DNA of 64,000 nt from Antedon mediterranea (Eukaryota; Echinodermata; Crinoidea; Comatulida; Antedonidae): positions 5,151,001 through 5,215,000 of the forward strand of contig NC_092673.1 of the NCBI RefSeq assembly GCF_964355755.1. Direction: 5' to 3'. Position 1 is the first letter of the stretch; the number at the start of each line of letters is the position of its first letter. Of this stretch, positions 28,251-40,076 are shown piece after piece. The notes under the pieces were generated by a model. That model saw only the letters and a program-made list of their open reading frames with translations. It was not told the DNA's origin and ran no database searches. Position numbers and translations under genes: made by a program.

Positions 28251-29921
28251 CACCACGATTATCAGCCTCATTAAAAAAAAATGTATGTTTTTTTTAATTT
28301 TTAATTTAATTAATTTAAACTTTGTTAATGATAAAATAAACTGATTTCCGATTAAAGAAGTGCGTATTGTCATCCATCAGCTAGTTGTAGAAAGTCCCCT
28401 TGTACCGCCTTGTACCAAGCTTGTACCAACTCGGAAGACATACACTATTGTTAGGTAACCTTTTCCATCTGTTTATACCGGATTTCGGCGGCCGTACCTA
28501 TTACCGAAAAGTACAATCATCATCATGCAGCTATTGTTCTCAATGAAAGTTTTAAAATAATTGTTGTTAACACTCGGCAAACCACTATTTAGAATGTAGC
28601 CTCAGTAACACACATTTAAAATACAAAGAATAAAAAGGCTAAATAAATAGTAGTAGCCTACACTTTACTTTAGTAGGCCTAAGTCCTATACCAATAGTGT
28701 ATATTGCCATAATATAAACGTATAACACTAATTCATGTATTTTAGCTCCTATTCTGGGGACACCTGTAGTAGGCTATCTTTACTTACAAACAAAAAATCT
28801 GTAAAACGTTACCTATTAGCCATTTAAACATGCTTACTTTTGTTATGCTCAATATTTTTCTCTTTCGTTTTTGACTTATATTATTGTTTATTGTTTTACA
28901 GTTTTTTCTTTTATGTATTTTTGCATATTTGTATTGTAGGGGCCCTCCTGAGACAAGCTATTGCTTCTAGTGCGGGCCCCAGTTGATGTCATAATAACTG
29001 AATAATGATAGGCCTATTTATGAATTATGACGTGTCAGCTGCAACTGGGTTCAGCTGATGGTATAAACTTTAATTCACATATTTATTATTCACATTATTT
29101 CGTAGGCCTTAGTACAGTAGTCGTAATGTTTGACTACGTACCATCAAATTGTAATGGAAATAAGGTTGTTAGGCCGTAGGCCTAATAGTAGATGAAGAAA
29201 GCAAATACAAGCAAACGACGTAAGCCTACTAAAAGAAAAAGATAGAGTGATGTTTCATAGTCGATTATTAGGCCTAATATTTTGCAGGGATGAATTCTGT
29301 ATTTTGTACTTAAATGATTTGTAATTGAAGCAATGATTTGATGCTGCAAGAGTACAATAACGATACCGGTACCTAATAAATCAGAAGGATAGAATAATTT
29401 GTACTCTCCTTTTTTATGGAACCACGACAATAATTCATACCAGTTTAGTTTTTAATAAGCGCAAACGCAACATGCACGTATTCACTGTAGCCTAAAAATA
29501 GTATTTATAGTATTACAGTATACCAAAAACGTGTTGTGTCAGCGCCTAAAACTAATATAAATAATACTGCGTCTAGAAGACTGCTGGGAAACCAGCCGAA
29601 AAATTCGCTGTTAAAATGTATATTATCCTTGAACTTTCCTATTTTTTACCTCCATGGACCATGACATACAGTAACCATTATTGCATTCAATGATCGGTTA
29701 AAACATTCCCCACAATTCCGCTGCTGAAAACGACATTTAGCCAGGGTTTTTTTTAAGAGACCATTTTTTTTCTAAAAATATCGAGTGATTGTTAATAATT
29801 AAACGTAATAATATTTGTATTCGTTTATATGCAGAAAATCCTTAACATTGAGAATCTCATTTTTTATTTTTTTTTTCTGTGACGTTTCAACAAAAACGCA
29901 GCCCGGATGTTGGGACGCTAG

Positions 29922-30009
29922 TATAAATTTCGTGTACGGTTGAGAATACATTCATTTGAATACGTTTGGTGATATCTCAGCAGCGTGCAGGCTCGTCTAC
30001 ATCCTAAAA
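29922..30009 (+). promoter_or_regulatory. TATA promoter and non-coding exon 1 of Ly6-like gene A
   Basis: TATAAA (29922-29927) is followed at about 30 bp by the presumed start site. A short untranslated exon ends at 30009 with donor GTAAGT. The block from CTAGTATAAATTTCGTGTACGG to CATCCTAAAAGTAAGT is nearly identical at 43981-44073 upstream of gene B, while flanks differ more. This argues for constraint. The splice partner is the acceptor at 32056-32057. Confidence 0.65.
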
Positions 30010-31203
30010 GTAAGTGACCAAAACTCGCTTAATAATGAATTTGTCTACATAATGTTTTAACCTTTAATATTATTTTGTCAACTGTATGATGTTTCGATAC
30101 CAATCGCGTGAAATATTAAACCTTGTTTTCTCTGCTGATTTTTTAGACTGTATTTGGCCTGCCTAACTATATACTGTAGTGTAGGCCCTAGTGTCGCAAT
30201 TCTGATCATTGCGATTGTTATAATAATACCGTATTGGAATTGAATGCATTTTCTTAATTCCCAATACGAAATATTGTTTCTTTCTCCATCATCTGACTAT
30301 TGAAATTATTATCAGAGTTTAGATGTATTTGCGGTTAGAATGAACTAAAATCGAAGTTCATGTTGGTTTATATCGGGGCGTGGTCGTCTGCTAAAGCCTA
30401 AGTATGTAGCCTATACTTTCTTATAATGTCGTTAATACAGGCATTATGGATTCTAGTATTAGTATGCCTGTATCTTTTAAGTTATTTTTCTTCTAAAACC
30501 ATGTTTCCAAAGATGATATCAGTAGGCTACAGTATCATTTTAGATTTTATAGGCCTAAGAGTTTTGATCTCCCTCAACAATTGATGCCGTCCAATTCTCC
30601 GTCCATGTTCATACACTCCAATCCAAGACATGGAATTAAGAGAATGGAATCCAAATTGCCAAATGTCTGCTGCTATAAATGAAGGGAAACTTGTCCCCTA
30701 AAAGACTACTTAAAAAGGCTATTTAAAAAGGCTATTTCAGCTCACCAACCGGCCAAATTTGGCCGGTCCTCACGTAGCCCTTTCAAGTAGGGTTTAGACA
30801 TTACACGGAATCTATTTCTGTTTATACAACACGCCAACGTAGAACTTGTACATTTACTACTCTACTCGCAATAATATCTAGACATGTAATTGAGAGGCTG
30901 TCTCTTTTCTAACGAGACCTCTGACCTGTGATGAGCTTGGCTGTAGGTCACGTGTTACAGTTGAATTTACATTCCTATCTCGTTATATATGTAATGATAT
31001 GATATATGATATTGTATTTTCTTATTTAAATTGTTGTTTGTGTTTGTTTTTTTTAAAATACTAATAAATTATTAATATAAATAAGTAGGCCTAAAGATAC
31101 CAAATACCAAATTCATGAACCCGTGATTATCCAGAGCCTACAACATAATGTGCCTACGAGATGGGCCAAATAATGTCATAATTCTTGACTGCAAATCTAT
31201 TAA

Positions 31204-31479
31204 AGATGTATTGTCCCCCTGAAAACGTTTTTTAATATGCCATTTTAATGTCACATAATAGTTAGGCCTATCCACTGTCACCAAAAAATGCATCTAAACA
31301 AAATGGCTGCATTTTTTGTTGAATTTAACCATTTTATGTTATTTTATAAGTGAAAACATTACTTTATTTTCGGTTTTTTTTCTACGGATGTGATTAACCT
31401 AATTAAAACTACAAAATAACATATTCAAAGTCTGATTTAATTTAATTAATTTTTCATGTTTTTGGAGGACAATACATCT
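31204..31479 (+). mobile_element. TTAA MITE, AGATGTATTGTCC family (copy 4, intact ends)
   Basis: AGATGTATTGTCCCCC ... GGAGGACAATACATCT is flanked by TTAA on both sides (31200-31203 and 31480-31483). It lies in intron 1 of Ly6-like gene A and is absent from gene B, so it inserted after the duplication or was lost from B. The internal TAGTTATCCAC motif reads TAGTTAGGCCTATCCAC here. Confidence 0.85.
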
Positions 31480-32082
31480 TTAATGTAAATTAAAATATTA
31501 AAAATTAAATATAATTTACCACCGTGGTTGGGACTGAATTGAGGCATGTGTATACGAGTTTGGTGTAATGGTTATGTAACAAGCCTTTCAATTAACAATA
31601 GCTTCAGTTGACTAACAATAGAACAGCAACGCGAAAATCAAACGAGTTAATTTGAAAAGAAATAGGTTTTTTAAAATACTCGCATCAAAAAACGTGCACA
31701 TTAAATCAAATTAAAATTACAGACTCCAATCCCTAAGCCTCGAATAATAATTCAAACTTATAAATCAATCAATCAATAATTGTGTTAATAATTAATGTAT
31801 TTTACTTTAAAGGAGTACGTAGCGAAAGCTGATTTCTTTTATTAGTCTTTTTTGTCACATTTATTAATGACATTTTATTGTTTATGTTATGTTATGATAG
31901 TGACAGATAAAGTATTTACAAACAGATAAGCACGATCAATTATAAAATTAGTTTATCCATCCTTTCGAGTTTCTCAATATTGAACTAAGTACAGTATTTG
32001 ATATTCTAATTTGTTTTAATCACAATAAATCAATGTATCTTTTGATTTCATTTATAGGTTTAAGATACTATTCACACTCATA

Positions 32083-33916
32083 ATGGATTCGAAGTTGTTT
32101 TTAGCTGCTGCAGTTGTTTTGTGCACATTTGGTAAGTGTGAAAATGGGTCCCATTTAGAGGCTCGTTCACATGGGCTTCTAAGTTACCGGAATATAACTG
32201 TGTTCTCACCAGAGATGCGACGTAAACTCAACGCAAGCGAATTGACCAATGAAAAGTGACAGTGTTCGTATATTATCCATCGTGTCGCGTGATTGGTCAA
32301 ATCACTTGTGTTGTTTGCGTCACTGTTGAGAACAATACGCGAAACGACGTAATTTTACTATCCGAACTGTCAATTAGTCAATTATATTACATGCGTTAGG
32401 TGTGACATGCGTCCAGCCTAGTTAAGCGTGGTTCCCACTAGCGACGCAATACAAGGACGTAACGCAACGCAAGTGAATTGACCAATCACAAGCGATGGCT
32501 TATTCGCTTGTGATTGCTAACTGTCTATAACTTCGCTTGTCAGTGGTTAAAACGCTTGCGTTGCGTTTACGTCCATGCGTGACGTTCTAGTGGGAACCAA
32601 GCTTTAGTGTGATGCGGTGTTTTAACAACATGCCCCGACCTGAACATTAGTAACAAATCTTTTTTTTATAAGAAAAATGTTCACATGATTTTTTCAACGC
32701 TTGGTCTGCTTCCCACCAGCTGCTTATTTTTTATAGGTGGTTCGTTGAAAAAATAACTTTATTATTAATTTGTCTACTCATGTACGATACTAATTGAAAT
32801 TCTGAATTCTTCTAGGTGTTAGTAACGCTTTTATGTGTTACAATTGCACTCAGTTTTTCACTCCTGATTGTGGAGATGTGTTGGTGAATCCAGAGAATAT
32901 CCCGCAGGTTTCTTGTTCTGGAATGTGTTTGGTAAGCTCCGGGCTAAATATTATCATTGGTTATGTATTGTTAATGTTAAATATAATACAGTATAACTAT
33001 TTGCACATTAAGTATATCACCTGTAGAGATACATACAAGGGGCGCAAAAGTCGTCCACTTGATAAATATCTCGTCCCTCCTCTGGCCCCCCAAAAAAATC
33101 ACCTGCCATATTTTTAGAAACCTAAACATGTGTACTTTAGAGAACCTAGTAGGACTACATCTTTCGAGACGAGTAGGAGGATACCCCGGTGTACTATAGT
33201 CCACACAAACACAAACATCGGCAAGGGTTCGAGACCGACTCGCTCCTAGTTCTGGTGGTGGAACAAGTCTTCTCGGATAAGGACTATAAACCGTAGGTCC
33301 AGTGTACACAGTTATAACCTGTGTGCACATTAAATAACCCAGTTCATTATTCGAGAAGAGTAGGGAGTTACCCCGGTGAACTGGTTCACAAAATAGCCCC
33401 TGTATCAGGGGGATTACCACCTATCTGATAGGACAGTGATTAATTAACTATTGGTAATCCTTGGCCACATTGTCTAAAGACATAAAATAAATAAATAATA
33501 GAGATCCTTCACTAAGTTGAATAAATAAATAAACGTAGGCCTATCGATTGTTAATTTTCAGGTGTATTTTGGCATTTATTATCATTTTGATTTGATAAAA
33601 TGAAACATTTAATAAAACACAAAATGCATTTATAATGTCTTTGTTATTGCAGACTAGTCAATCGACCGCGTCTGTCGGTGGTCAAGAATTTGTTCTATAC
33701 GACAGGACTTGCGTAGAAGCTGGGTGTGTCGACGGCGCGTGTGTGGACTTTCCAGATGGCAAAGCCTGTCACAAATGTTGTAATACTGATGGATGCAACG
33801 ATGCTTATGCCGAGCAGCAGGTTATGACTACACCAAACCCTAACAACGCCTGTAGCAATGCTGTTAATATTCTTACCACACTGTTTACGCTCTTCATTTT
33901 CAAAACAATGGTTTAG
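32083..33916 (+). CDS. Ly6/uPAR (three-finger) GPI-anchored protein, gene A
   Basis: Coding exons 32083-32131, 32816-32931 and 33653-33916 (the second exon starts at 32058) have correct borders and give 142 residues. A signal peptide (MDSKLFLAAAVVLCTFGVSNA) is followed by a Cys-rich domain. It begins with the LU signature MCYNC and ends with CHKCCNTDGCND, the CC-x4-CN motif of the family. About twelve Cys fit the five-disulphide LU fold plus one pair. The C-terminus (CSNAVNILTTLFTLFIF) is a hydrophobic GPI-attachment signal after a Pro/Asn/Thr stretch. The protein should sit on the outer cell surface; its ligand is unknown. The first intron contains a TTAA MITE, the second a palindromic MITE and the third a SINE. 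A paralogue lies 15.8 kb downstream. Confidence 0.9.
32424..32604. mobile_element. Palindromic MITE, AAGCTTGGTTCCCACTAG family (copy in gene A)
   Basis: The ends AAGCGTGGTTCCCACTAG and CTAGTGGGAACCAAGCTT are inverted, with AACGCAACGCAAG facing CTTGCGTTGCGTT inside. A possible TTA duplication flanks it, which would fit PIF/Harbinger-type insertion. The orthologous copy at 48271-48452 in gene B shows it predates the segmental duplication. Confidence 0.8.
33195..33505 (+). repeat. tRNA-derived SINE (plus-strand copy)
   Basis: The 5' part has ACATCGGCAAGGGTTCGAG (B box). The body matches the complement of 41445-41763: TAGTTCTGGTGGTGGAACAAG, AACCGTAGGTCCAGTGTACAC, TACCCCGGTGAACTGGTTCAC and GATTACCACCTATCTGATAG. 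It ends in AAATAAATAAATAAT. It lies in intron 3 of Ly6-like gene A. Confidence 0.75.
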
Positions 33917-34190
33917 ATCTGTTGTTTCATTTTGTGTTTAGAAATATACAAAAACACATTTTTTATTAACCATTTGTATTTTTTCAGAATTGTTAATTTT
34001 TTTTTGATCCATTTTCATTTTAGGCTTGATACAAACTTTTGTTTATATTTTCTTTTTTTAACACATTTCTAAGCAGTCAGTCAGTTAACAAGTTGTAATA
34101 GATCAATAATTGTTTTATAATAATAATTAGTTCATGTTTTTTTAATATGAAAGAGGATATTTCTTTGAAACGGAGCGAATTAAAAAAAGT

Positions 34191-34196
34191 AATAAA
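34191..34196 (+). terminator. Poly(A) signal of Ly6-like gene A
   Basis: AATAAA lies in the block TAATAAATGCATTCGCTATGA, which is conserved at 49784-49789 after gene B. It is 275 bp past the stop codon. A poly(A) role is inferred from position and conservation. Confidence 0.5.
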
Positions 34197-35088
34197 TGCA
34201 TTCGCTATGATTGTTTAAAGAAAATTTTTTTTTATTGTGACATACTTGGTGGCGTACTTAGGTCTGTGTTGCTTAAGCATGACGTCATTAGAACTAATAT
34301 TAGGCCTTTAATAATTATTTTAGTACGCGCGCCGCACGTGCGTATAGGGTAATTAGGATGGTAACAAGTTGGGCTTGAAAATGATTAGTTTAGTTAGTAA
34401 TATCGGTGCTGAATGTATCTAAATGTTTGATAATACAGTACCACTTTCGGTTAAAAAGTTAATAAGTTAACCAATGATAAATACTACTATTCCTTCATTG
34501 GAGATATTTAGAATAGAAAAGAGAAACTTTAAAAATCGCCGAAAAAAAAATACGGAAATGGATTAAAGTCAGTCGACGAGAACATACCGTACTGCAGATC
34601 ATGTAGTTTAATTAAACAGTGTTATTTTGGAAAAAAACATGATCTCCGTATAATGTAACTCTCTATATCATCAAACTAATTTTTTTCATTTTCTCAATCG
34701 TTATAAATGTTTTTATAAAAAAAAATTTTGTCGTAGTGTCTTTCTTTCTATCTACCCTTAATACAATTTCCAAAAGAAAAAAAAACATTGAATTTCAGAA
34801 AATGAATAGTTTACATTTATACACTGGGTTAAGACGAGGAGAAACTACCAAATTTATTTTTAAAAATTGGGATTCATTATAGGCCAAATAAACTTTGGTT
34901 TTAAACTTTGCACTCATCAAAGAAGGGAGAAAAACGAAGAACTAATCATGGAACTGATAAACTACTCTCGTCCAGTGCCCACCTTGACCAGAGGAAAGGC
35001 ATGGGCCAATACGTCTGAGGCATGGCAGATAAGATGCAGGGGCTGCTATACGAGTCAGCAGTGCTGATTTCAAATGGCTAACGGGACC

Positions 35089-35172
35089 CTAGCACCCGAT
35101 ATTCCATCTCCCATCCAATCTCTAACCAGTGATCTAATTTCGGTGCGAACCGGTGTTAGTAGTAAAGCCGTA
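35089..35172 (-). pseudogene. 5S rRNA-like fragment (pseudogene or 5S-derived SINE head)
   Basis: Read on the minus strand, this resembles the 3' two-thirds of metazoan 5S rRNA. On the plus strand AGCACCCGATATTCCATCTC followed by CCATCCAATCTCTAACCAG matches the complement of the conserved 5S 3' arm. AAAGCCGTA corresponds to the GGCCGTA near the 5S 5' end. Several deletions rule out a functional gene. It may be the head of a 5S-type SINE. Confidence 0.55.
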
Positions 35173-35279
35173 TGAAAGAATGAAATTTATGATAATACTG
35201 TAATAATAATGACAATGACAAAAACTCAAAATAAAAAGATGTCAGTATAAAAAATTCTATAACACAACAATACAAAACA

Positions 35280-36790
35280 TTACATGCTATCTGCGAGTTT
35301 TATAAGATTGTTTCGTATTTTCCATCATCTTGTTAGGTATACGTTACAAAATTTGGCAAGACACAATAGAACATTATTACTGAGGAGAAGACTTAGAAGT
35401 GTATCCGTTCCCATAACATAAAACATTTTTCGTCATTGATGCTGGTGCAGAATATTTCCTAAACATTTAACTCGTTATGATAAGTATTAAATCTTGTTTA
35501 AGTATATTTAGCTGTTCTTCTCTTACACATTGTAATGCCTCACAACTAAATAAAAAGTGAGATATGTCCTCTATATTTCCAGAGTTACATAATGAACAGA
35601 GATCATCATTCTCCACGGTCCATTTACTTAATTTAAAATTTAAAGACCCGGCTTTGATTTTAACTTTGCATAAAAAGATAGCGACGATTTAGATTAATTA
35701 TTTACATTATCTAAAATATTTTGTTTCAGTAAATTAAACCAATTTTCCATAGTGCGATTTTTAATAAAATTGTTTAAAATATGCATGCATTCAAATCTAC
35801 AGAAAGTGGTTCGTATACGGAATTTAAACCGTAATTCATTTGTGTGGTTAATTAATTTGTGTAATTAAGCATAGTCTTGTACAATACTAGGTTGGGCCAT
35901 CCTTTCTCATTTAACCCGACTACACGTTCAAAGAATGTTAGTTGTAATATGTTATGAGATACGGTTAAGCATCCATCCTAAATCTCCATTATAAAGCCAC
36001 TTTGGGTGAATACGCGGGTGCTTTTAAAATATATCGTGCCATCTGCATTTGAAGCCGTTCTAGTCTCTCAATATCTGAATTGGACCCTCCAGTCCAAATA
36101 GAGCAAGCATAGTTAATAGAAGGTAAAACTATTGTTTTCCATAAGATATTTCCGTAATATACTCTGTCAAAGTCATCAAAATTATCAATTATAGATTTAG
36201 CATATGAAACTAATATATTACCTTTTTAAGAACATTGTTAATATGCGAATGTTCACGTACATACATTTCTTGATATTAGCACTCCTAGATATTGGTAGGT
36301 GTTTGTTTCTGTGATGTGATGTTTGCCTAGATCCCTATTTATCGTTTTTCCAAAAAAAATCAGAACTTTTGATTTTTCATAATTAAAGTTAATTTTCCTG
36401 CTAATTTAAGCATCTATTTAATAAGGTCATGTTCATTATTAGCAATTAGCACGACATCATCAGCCCAGAAAAGACTATCCATCCATTTATCTTGGATCTT
36501 AACACCAACATTATTTGACTCTAACAACTTCTTAAATTCATTAATAAAAATAGAAAAGAGTACAGGAGATAGAGTAGGCCTACATCCCTGTTTAACTCCC
36601 TGATCGATTACAAATGAGTCAAAAGAAATGTTTCCAAATTTTACATATCCTTCAACATTTTTATATAATTTGTCTATAATCATATATTACCCCTAATACC
36701 ACAGTTCCATATAGCTTTTAGTAGCCCTTCTCGCCATACACTGTCGAATGCCTTTCGGAAGTCCAAGAAGGCCATTAGGTGTTTTTCCCT
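35280..36790 (-). pseudogene. Decayed non-LTR retrotransposon (reverse transcriptase remnant)
   Basis: On the minus strand, 36683-36414 keeps an open RT palm: VKQGCRPTLSPVLFSIFINE, then LFWADDVVLIANN with the catalytic DD pair. Just upstream (about 36773-36690, another frame) is MAFLDFRKAFDSVWREGLL, the preceding RT block. Downstream, about 36410-36250 reads SKVLIFFGKTINRDLG and TNTYQYLGVLIS, and about 35990-35890 reads LTFFERVVGLNEKGWPNLV, the thumb and C-terminal regions. At least one frameshift (near 36680) and stops show it is dead. The gap between GC and LSP is two residues longer than in the family because of an inserted GGCCTA. It lies between duplication copies A and B. Confidence 0.8.
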
Positions 36791-38817
36791 TCTGCAAATC
36801 TGCAGGCAGCAATACTTTTTATGTAAAAATGAACATAGCGCCATCTACCATTGACCAAAGAATGTATATCAAAAGACTTAGACTTTCCCCAAGTCTGTAT
36901 TCATTGTCTTTTTTTAAATTTATTCGTTTTTATTTCGATTTTTGTCTGAAAAATCCAAACTCAAGTAATACACGTATGAAACTCCATATGTGCAAAAATA
37001 TTTATATTTTTACTAATATTAAGACAAAACTCCGTCTGGAACCCAGACTACAGAAGACTGAGCAATCCGCGATTTGAAACATTGGATGCTTTCGATATAC
37101 TACAGTAGTAAATAACACGTTGGTGAATAACTAGATGCTTATTTACACCTTCACTGCTATGATTAAAGTTAGAATGTCATAAAGGGTAAATCGGTATTCT
37201 TTAAAGAATTATGAAACAATGAAATTGTCGAGTTGCTAGACGTTAGAGAAGTAAATGTTGTTTGTGTTTACATTGTGTGTCATAGTAGAGTTTGTAATTA
37301 CGTTTTTTTAAATTATTTTATATATTAAATATATTTTAAATGTATTATATGTTGTCGATAGTATTGTGTAAGTACAATGTTTTTTTAATCACACAAGCCC
37401 ATAATAGCTCTAAATATCATACGCAATCATAATGAATAGTTAGATTAGGTGGGCCCATTGGCTTATAATTGGTTGACTATAGGCCTATTTATGCTATACC
37501 ATAAGTTTCGTTTCCATTTAAATGATATTCTTAATATGTTTTGTATGTTGATGCACGTAATTTAAGATTCTGGCGTATTTTGATTTCAGAGAGAGTTGTT
37601 TTGCGAGGTGAGTTATAGAAATATGTAGGCCTATAGAGATAGTGAATATAATATACATAATATCTCTAATGGTAGGCCTAGACATTGATTATACTTTTGG
37701 TTATAATTACTAGAGGGTGAGCTCGCTTTGCTCGCCCCTCCCCCTCCCCCCCCCCCCCCCCCCCTAGGAAGTGTAGACGATGGTTCTCGGAATGATAACG
37801 ACTCGGGCAAAAAGGTTTTAGAAGGAGATTCTGGCTTGGACGTTTTGGGGTATTGAAATGCTTGATATTCGTAAAACTAAACCTACTCACTAACCTGTTT
37901 CACAGTGTCTTAGATGATTATTAGCATTTTAACGTATAGTGTTTATTGTGTAGGGACTTTATAGGGTGGAGGTGGGGTGGAGTTAATTTGAGGGAGGTGC
38001 TTATTTGAGGGATACGTTAAATCTTTAAGTTTGAATAATATGGTACATTTACAAAGAAAATCCTCTAGTAGATAAGAAAAGTGATAAAAATAAATACCAA
38101 ATGCTTGGTAAATTGAAGAAAACAGTCCGATGAAATCTAATAAAAATAGTATAATTGTGTTATAAACTTATAAATATAATACAATATTGTGTGTATAAAT
38201 GTAGATGGGCGTTTATTAGAGGGTAGTTTTGGTGGGGAGGTAATTATTAATTGATGTTTTATTTGGGAGGTGTTCCGGGCGTTTATTTATTTTTTTTTTT
38301 ATTTTTTTTTTTATTCCACATTTATTTAGTCATCAATTACAGTACATCATAATTACAGTACAACTGAGAACAGGGATCCTGCATAAAAAAGCTATAGCTT
38401 CGTTTTTTTGTAGGACCCTTTTACATTTTGAAATAAACCATCCTAATTGGTATAATTAATACATTATTCTGCGATACAGTGAGCCGTTTTGGCCTAAGAA
38501 GGAAGACGTTTTAGACGGCTTGCAACATGGGCAGAAGTATCCCAGGGTCCTAACGGGACACAGATAGTGCACAGTATACATAAAGTCCTGGCAGCTTACT
38601 AAAAAACTCGGCTATTGGGGTTTCATTCGATTTCAAACAATTAAAGCTCTTATCATCAGTTCTCTCGGTGTAATTGTATATAGGCCTACTTATTCCCCAC
38701 AATATACTCCTATGGTTTATGAATATATTTAATTTGATCTTTATGTACTACTATACCTTCACACGCGCGGTCCGAAAATAAACATCGCCACCAATACAAC
38801 GGCCAACTTAGTTGAAA

Positions 38818-39612
38818 CATGGATTAAAGAATAGAAGGATATGCATCGACGTGAGATCAAGGGTTCCTTGACTCTCGCCGACAGACCGCGGACCCCCCAC
38901 AATGTTACAGTTTAATTAACCGCATGGTAACAACGAAACGGTCACGTGCCTAATATATTGTTTACTGCACATGTGCAACGACATTTAACCTTGTTGACTA
39001 CGCTTCTTTCGCGCGTTCTTTGTTGCACTGTATGTATTCATACGATTGTTGTATGGGTGAACACCGGCCGCGCTAACAACATACATGGTCAAGTGCATAA
39101 TTTAATATTCTATAGATTAACGCAATTTTTAATGACAGAAGATGGCAGGCAAATAATGATAATTCAAATATAAAAATTGCATATTTTATTAATATTACCA
39201 ACTACTTAAAATTACCAGTCGTAAGAAAGTGAACTTTTCGTAGTCCGATTGTGATGAAACTAAAACAGAATTATTCAGCAATATATTTTTGTTGTCAATT
39301 AATCATCGACGCAGACATGTCAATAGAACATTCAGACTGCGCCGATTTCTACATGGTTACGTTTTGGTCTCATAAAAATGTAACAGTTGATTCGCAGCGT
39401 TTTAGAGAGGGCCGCGGTTAGAGACACGGAGTTCAATGAGCGTGTTTGTTTGATTGGCAGCAGTGCTTTAGTATAGGCAAGCGCGTTGTAAAATCGTTTG
39501 ATGTCACCGTCGATGCATATCCTTCTATTCTTTAATCCATGGTATAGGTAAGCGCGTTGTAAAATCGTTTGATGTCACCGTCGATGCATATCCTTCTATT
39601 CTTTAATCCATG
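38818..39612. mobile_element. TIR DNA element with duplicated right end and ~7-bp TSD
   Basis: The left end CATGGATTAAAGAATAGAAG continues as GATATGCATCGACG. The right end is its complement, present twice in tandem (ends at 39541 and 39612, a ~72-74-bp unit). The outer ends are flanked by GTTGAAA (38811-38817 and 39613-39619). Size is ~0.8 kb with no transposase. The 7-8-bp duplication hints at hAT-like mobilisation. Confidence 0.65.
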
Positions 39613-40076
39613 GTTGAAACCAACCATGCAGGAAGTTGCAAGGTGATTGACACACGTGAACCCGGAAATTACTTCTACCGCGCGTAGAGTTAAAAATCTA
39701 CCGATGAAATCATAAATTTTGTTATAAAACTCTTTATATCTTCCTAAATATAGAAATATGGAACAATATCGTAATAGTGAAAACTAATGTTATCAAATCT
39801 ACGTTTCGCGGTACATCTGAGATAGATAAGGTAGGCCTAGGTATCCAAGGCGGAGATTTGTACCGAAGTTTTTCCATTGTGCTCGCCTATGTCAGAATTA
39901 ACCATAATTTATATAGATTGATTGCTTTTATTCTTTGAATACAAGGGCCTAATAATTATCGGTAAAAACATTCCCCACGATATTCGGCTGCTGAAAACGA
40001 CACATTTGTGCTTTTTATAAACGTCCCCCTTTTTCCACTAAAATATCCAGTGATTGTTAATAAACAAGCAAACATA

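Larger units (their letters stand above)
25020..34965 (+). repeat. Segmental duplication, copy A (with Ly6-like gene A)
   Basis: Homologous blocks occur in the same order and orientation as in 37400-50525. Examples are ACGCAATCAT near 25029, GGTAGGCCTAGACATTGATT near 27755, GATACCGGATTT-type sequence near 28475, TCAGCTGCAACTGGGTTCAG near 29036, the promoter at 29922, all Ly6 exons, and CATCAAAGAAGGGAGAAAAA near 34916. Copy-specific insertions interrupt it: the GATATC element at 25294, the 27899 element, the TTAA MITE at 31204 and the SINE near 33195. Confidence 0.85.

Noticed and set aside
32977-33420. 147-codon minus-strand ORF in Ly6 gene A intron 3
   Set aside because: It overlaps a tRNA-derived SINE. 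The same sequence occurs at 41.5 kb without a conserved frame.
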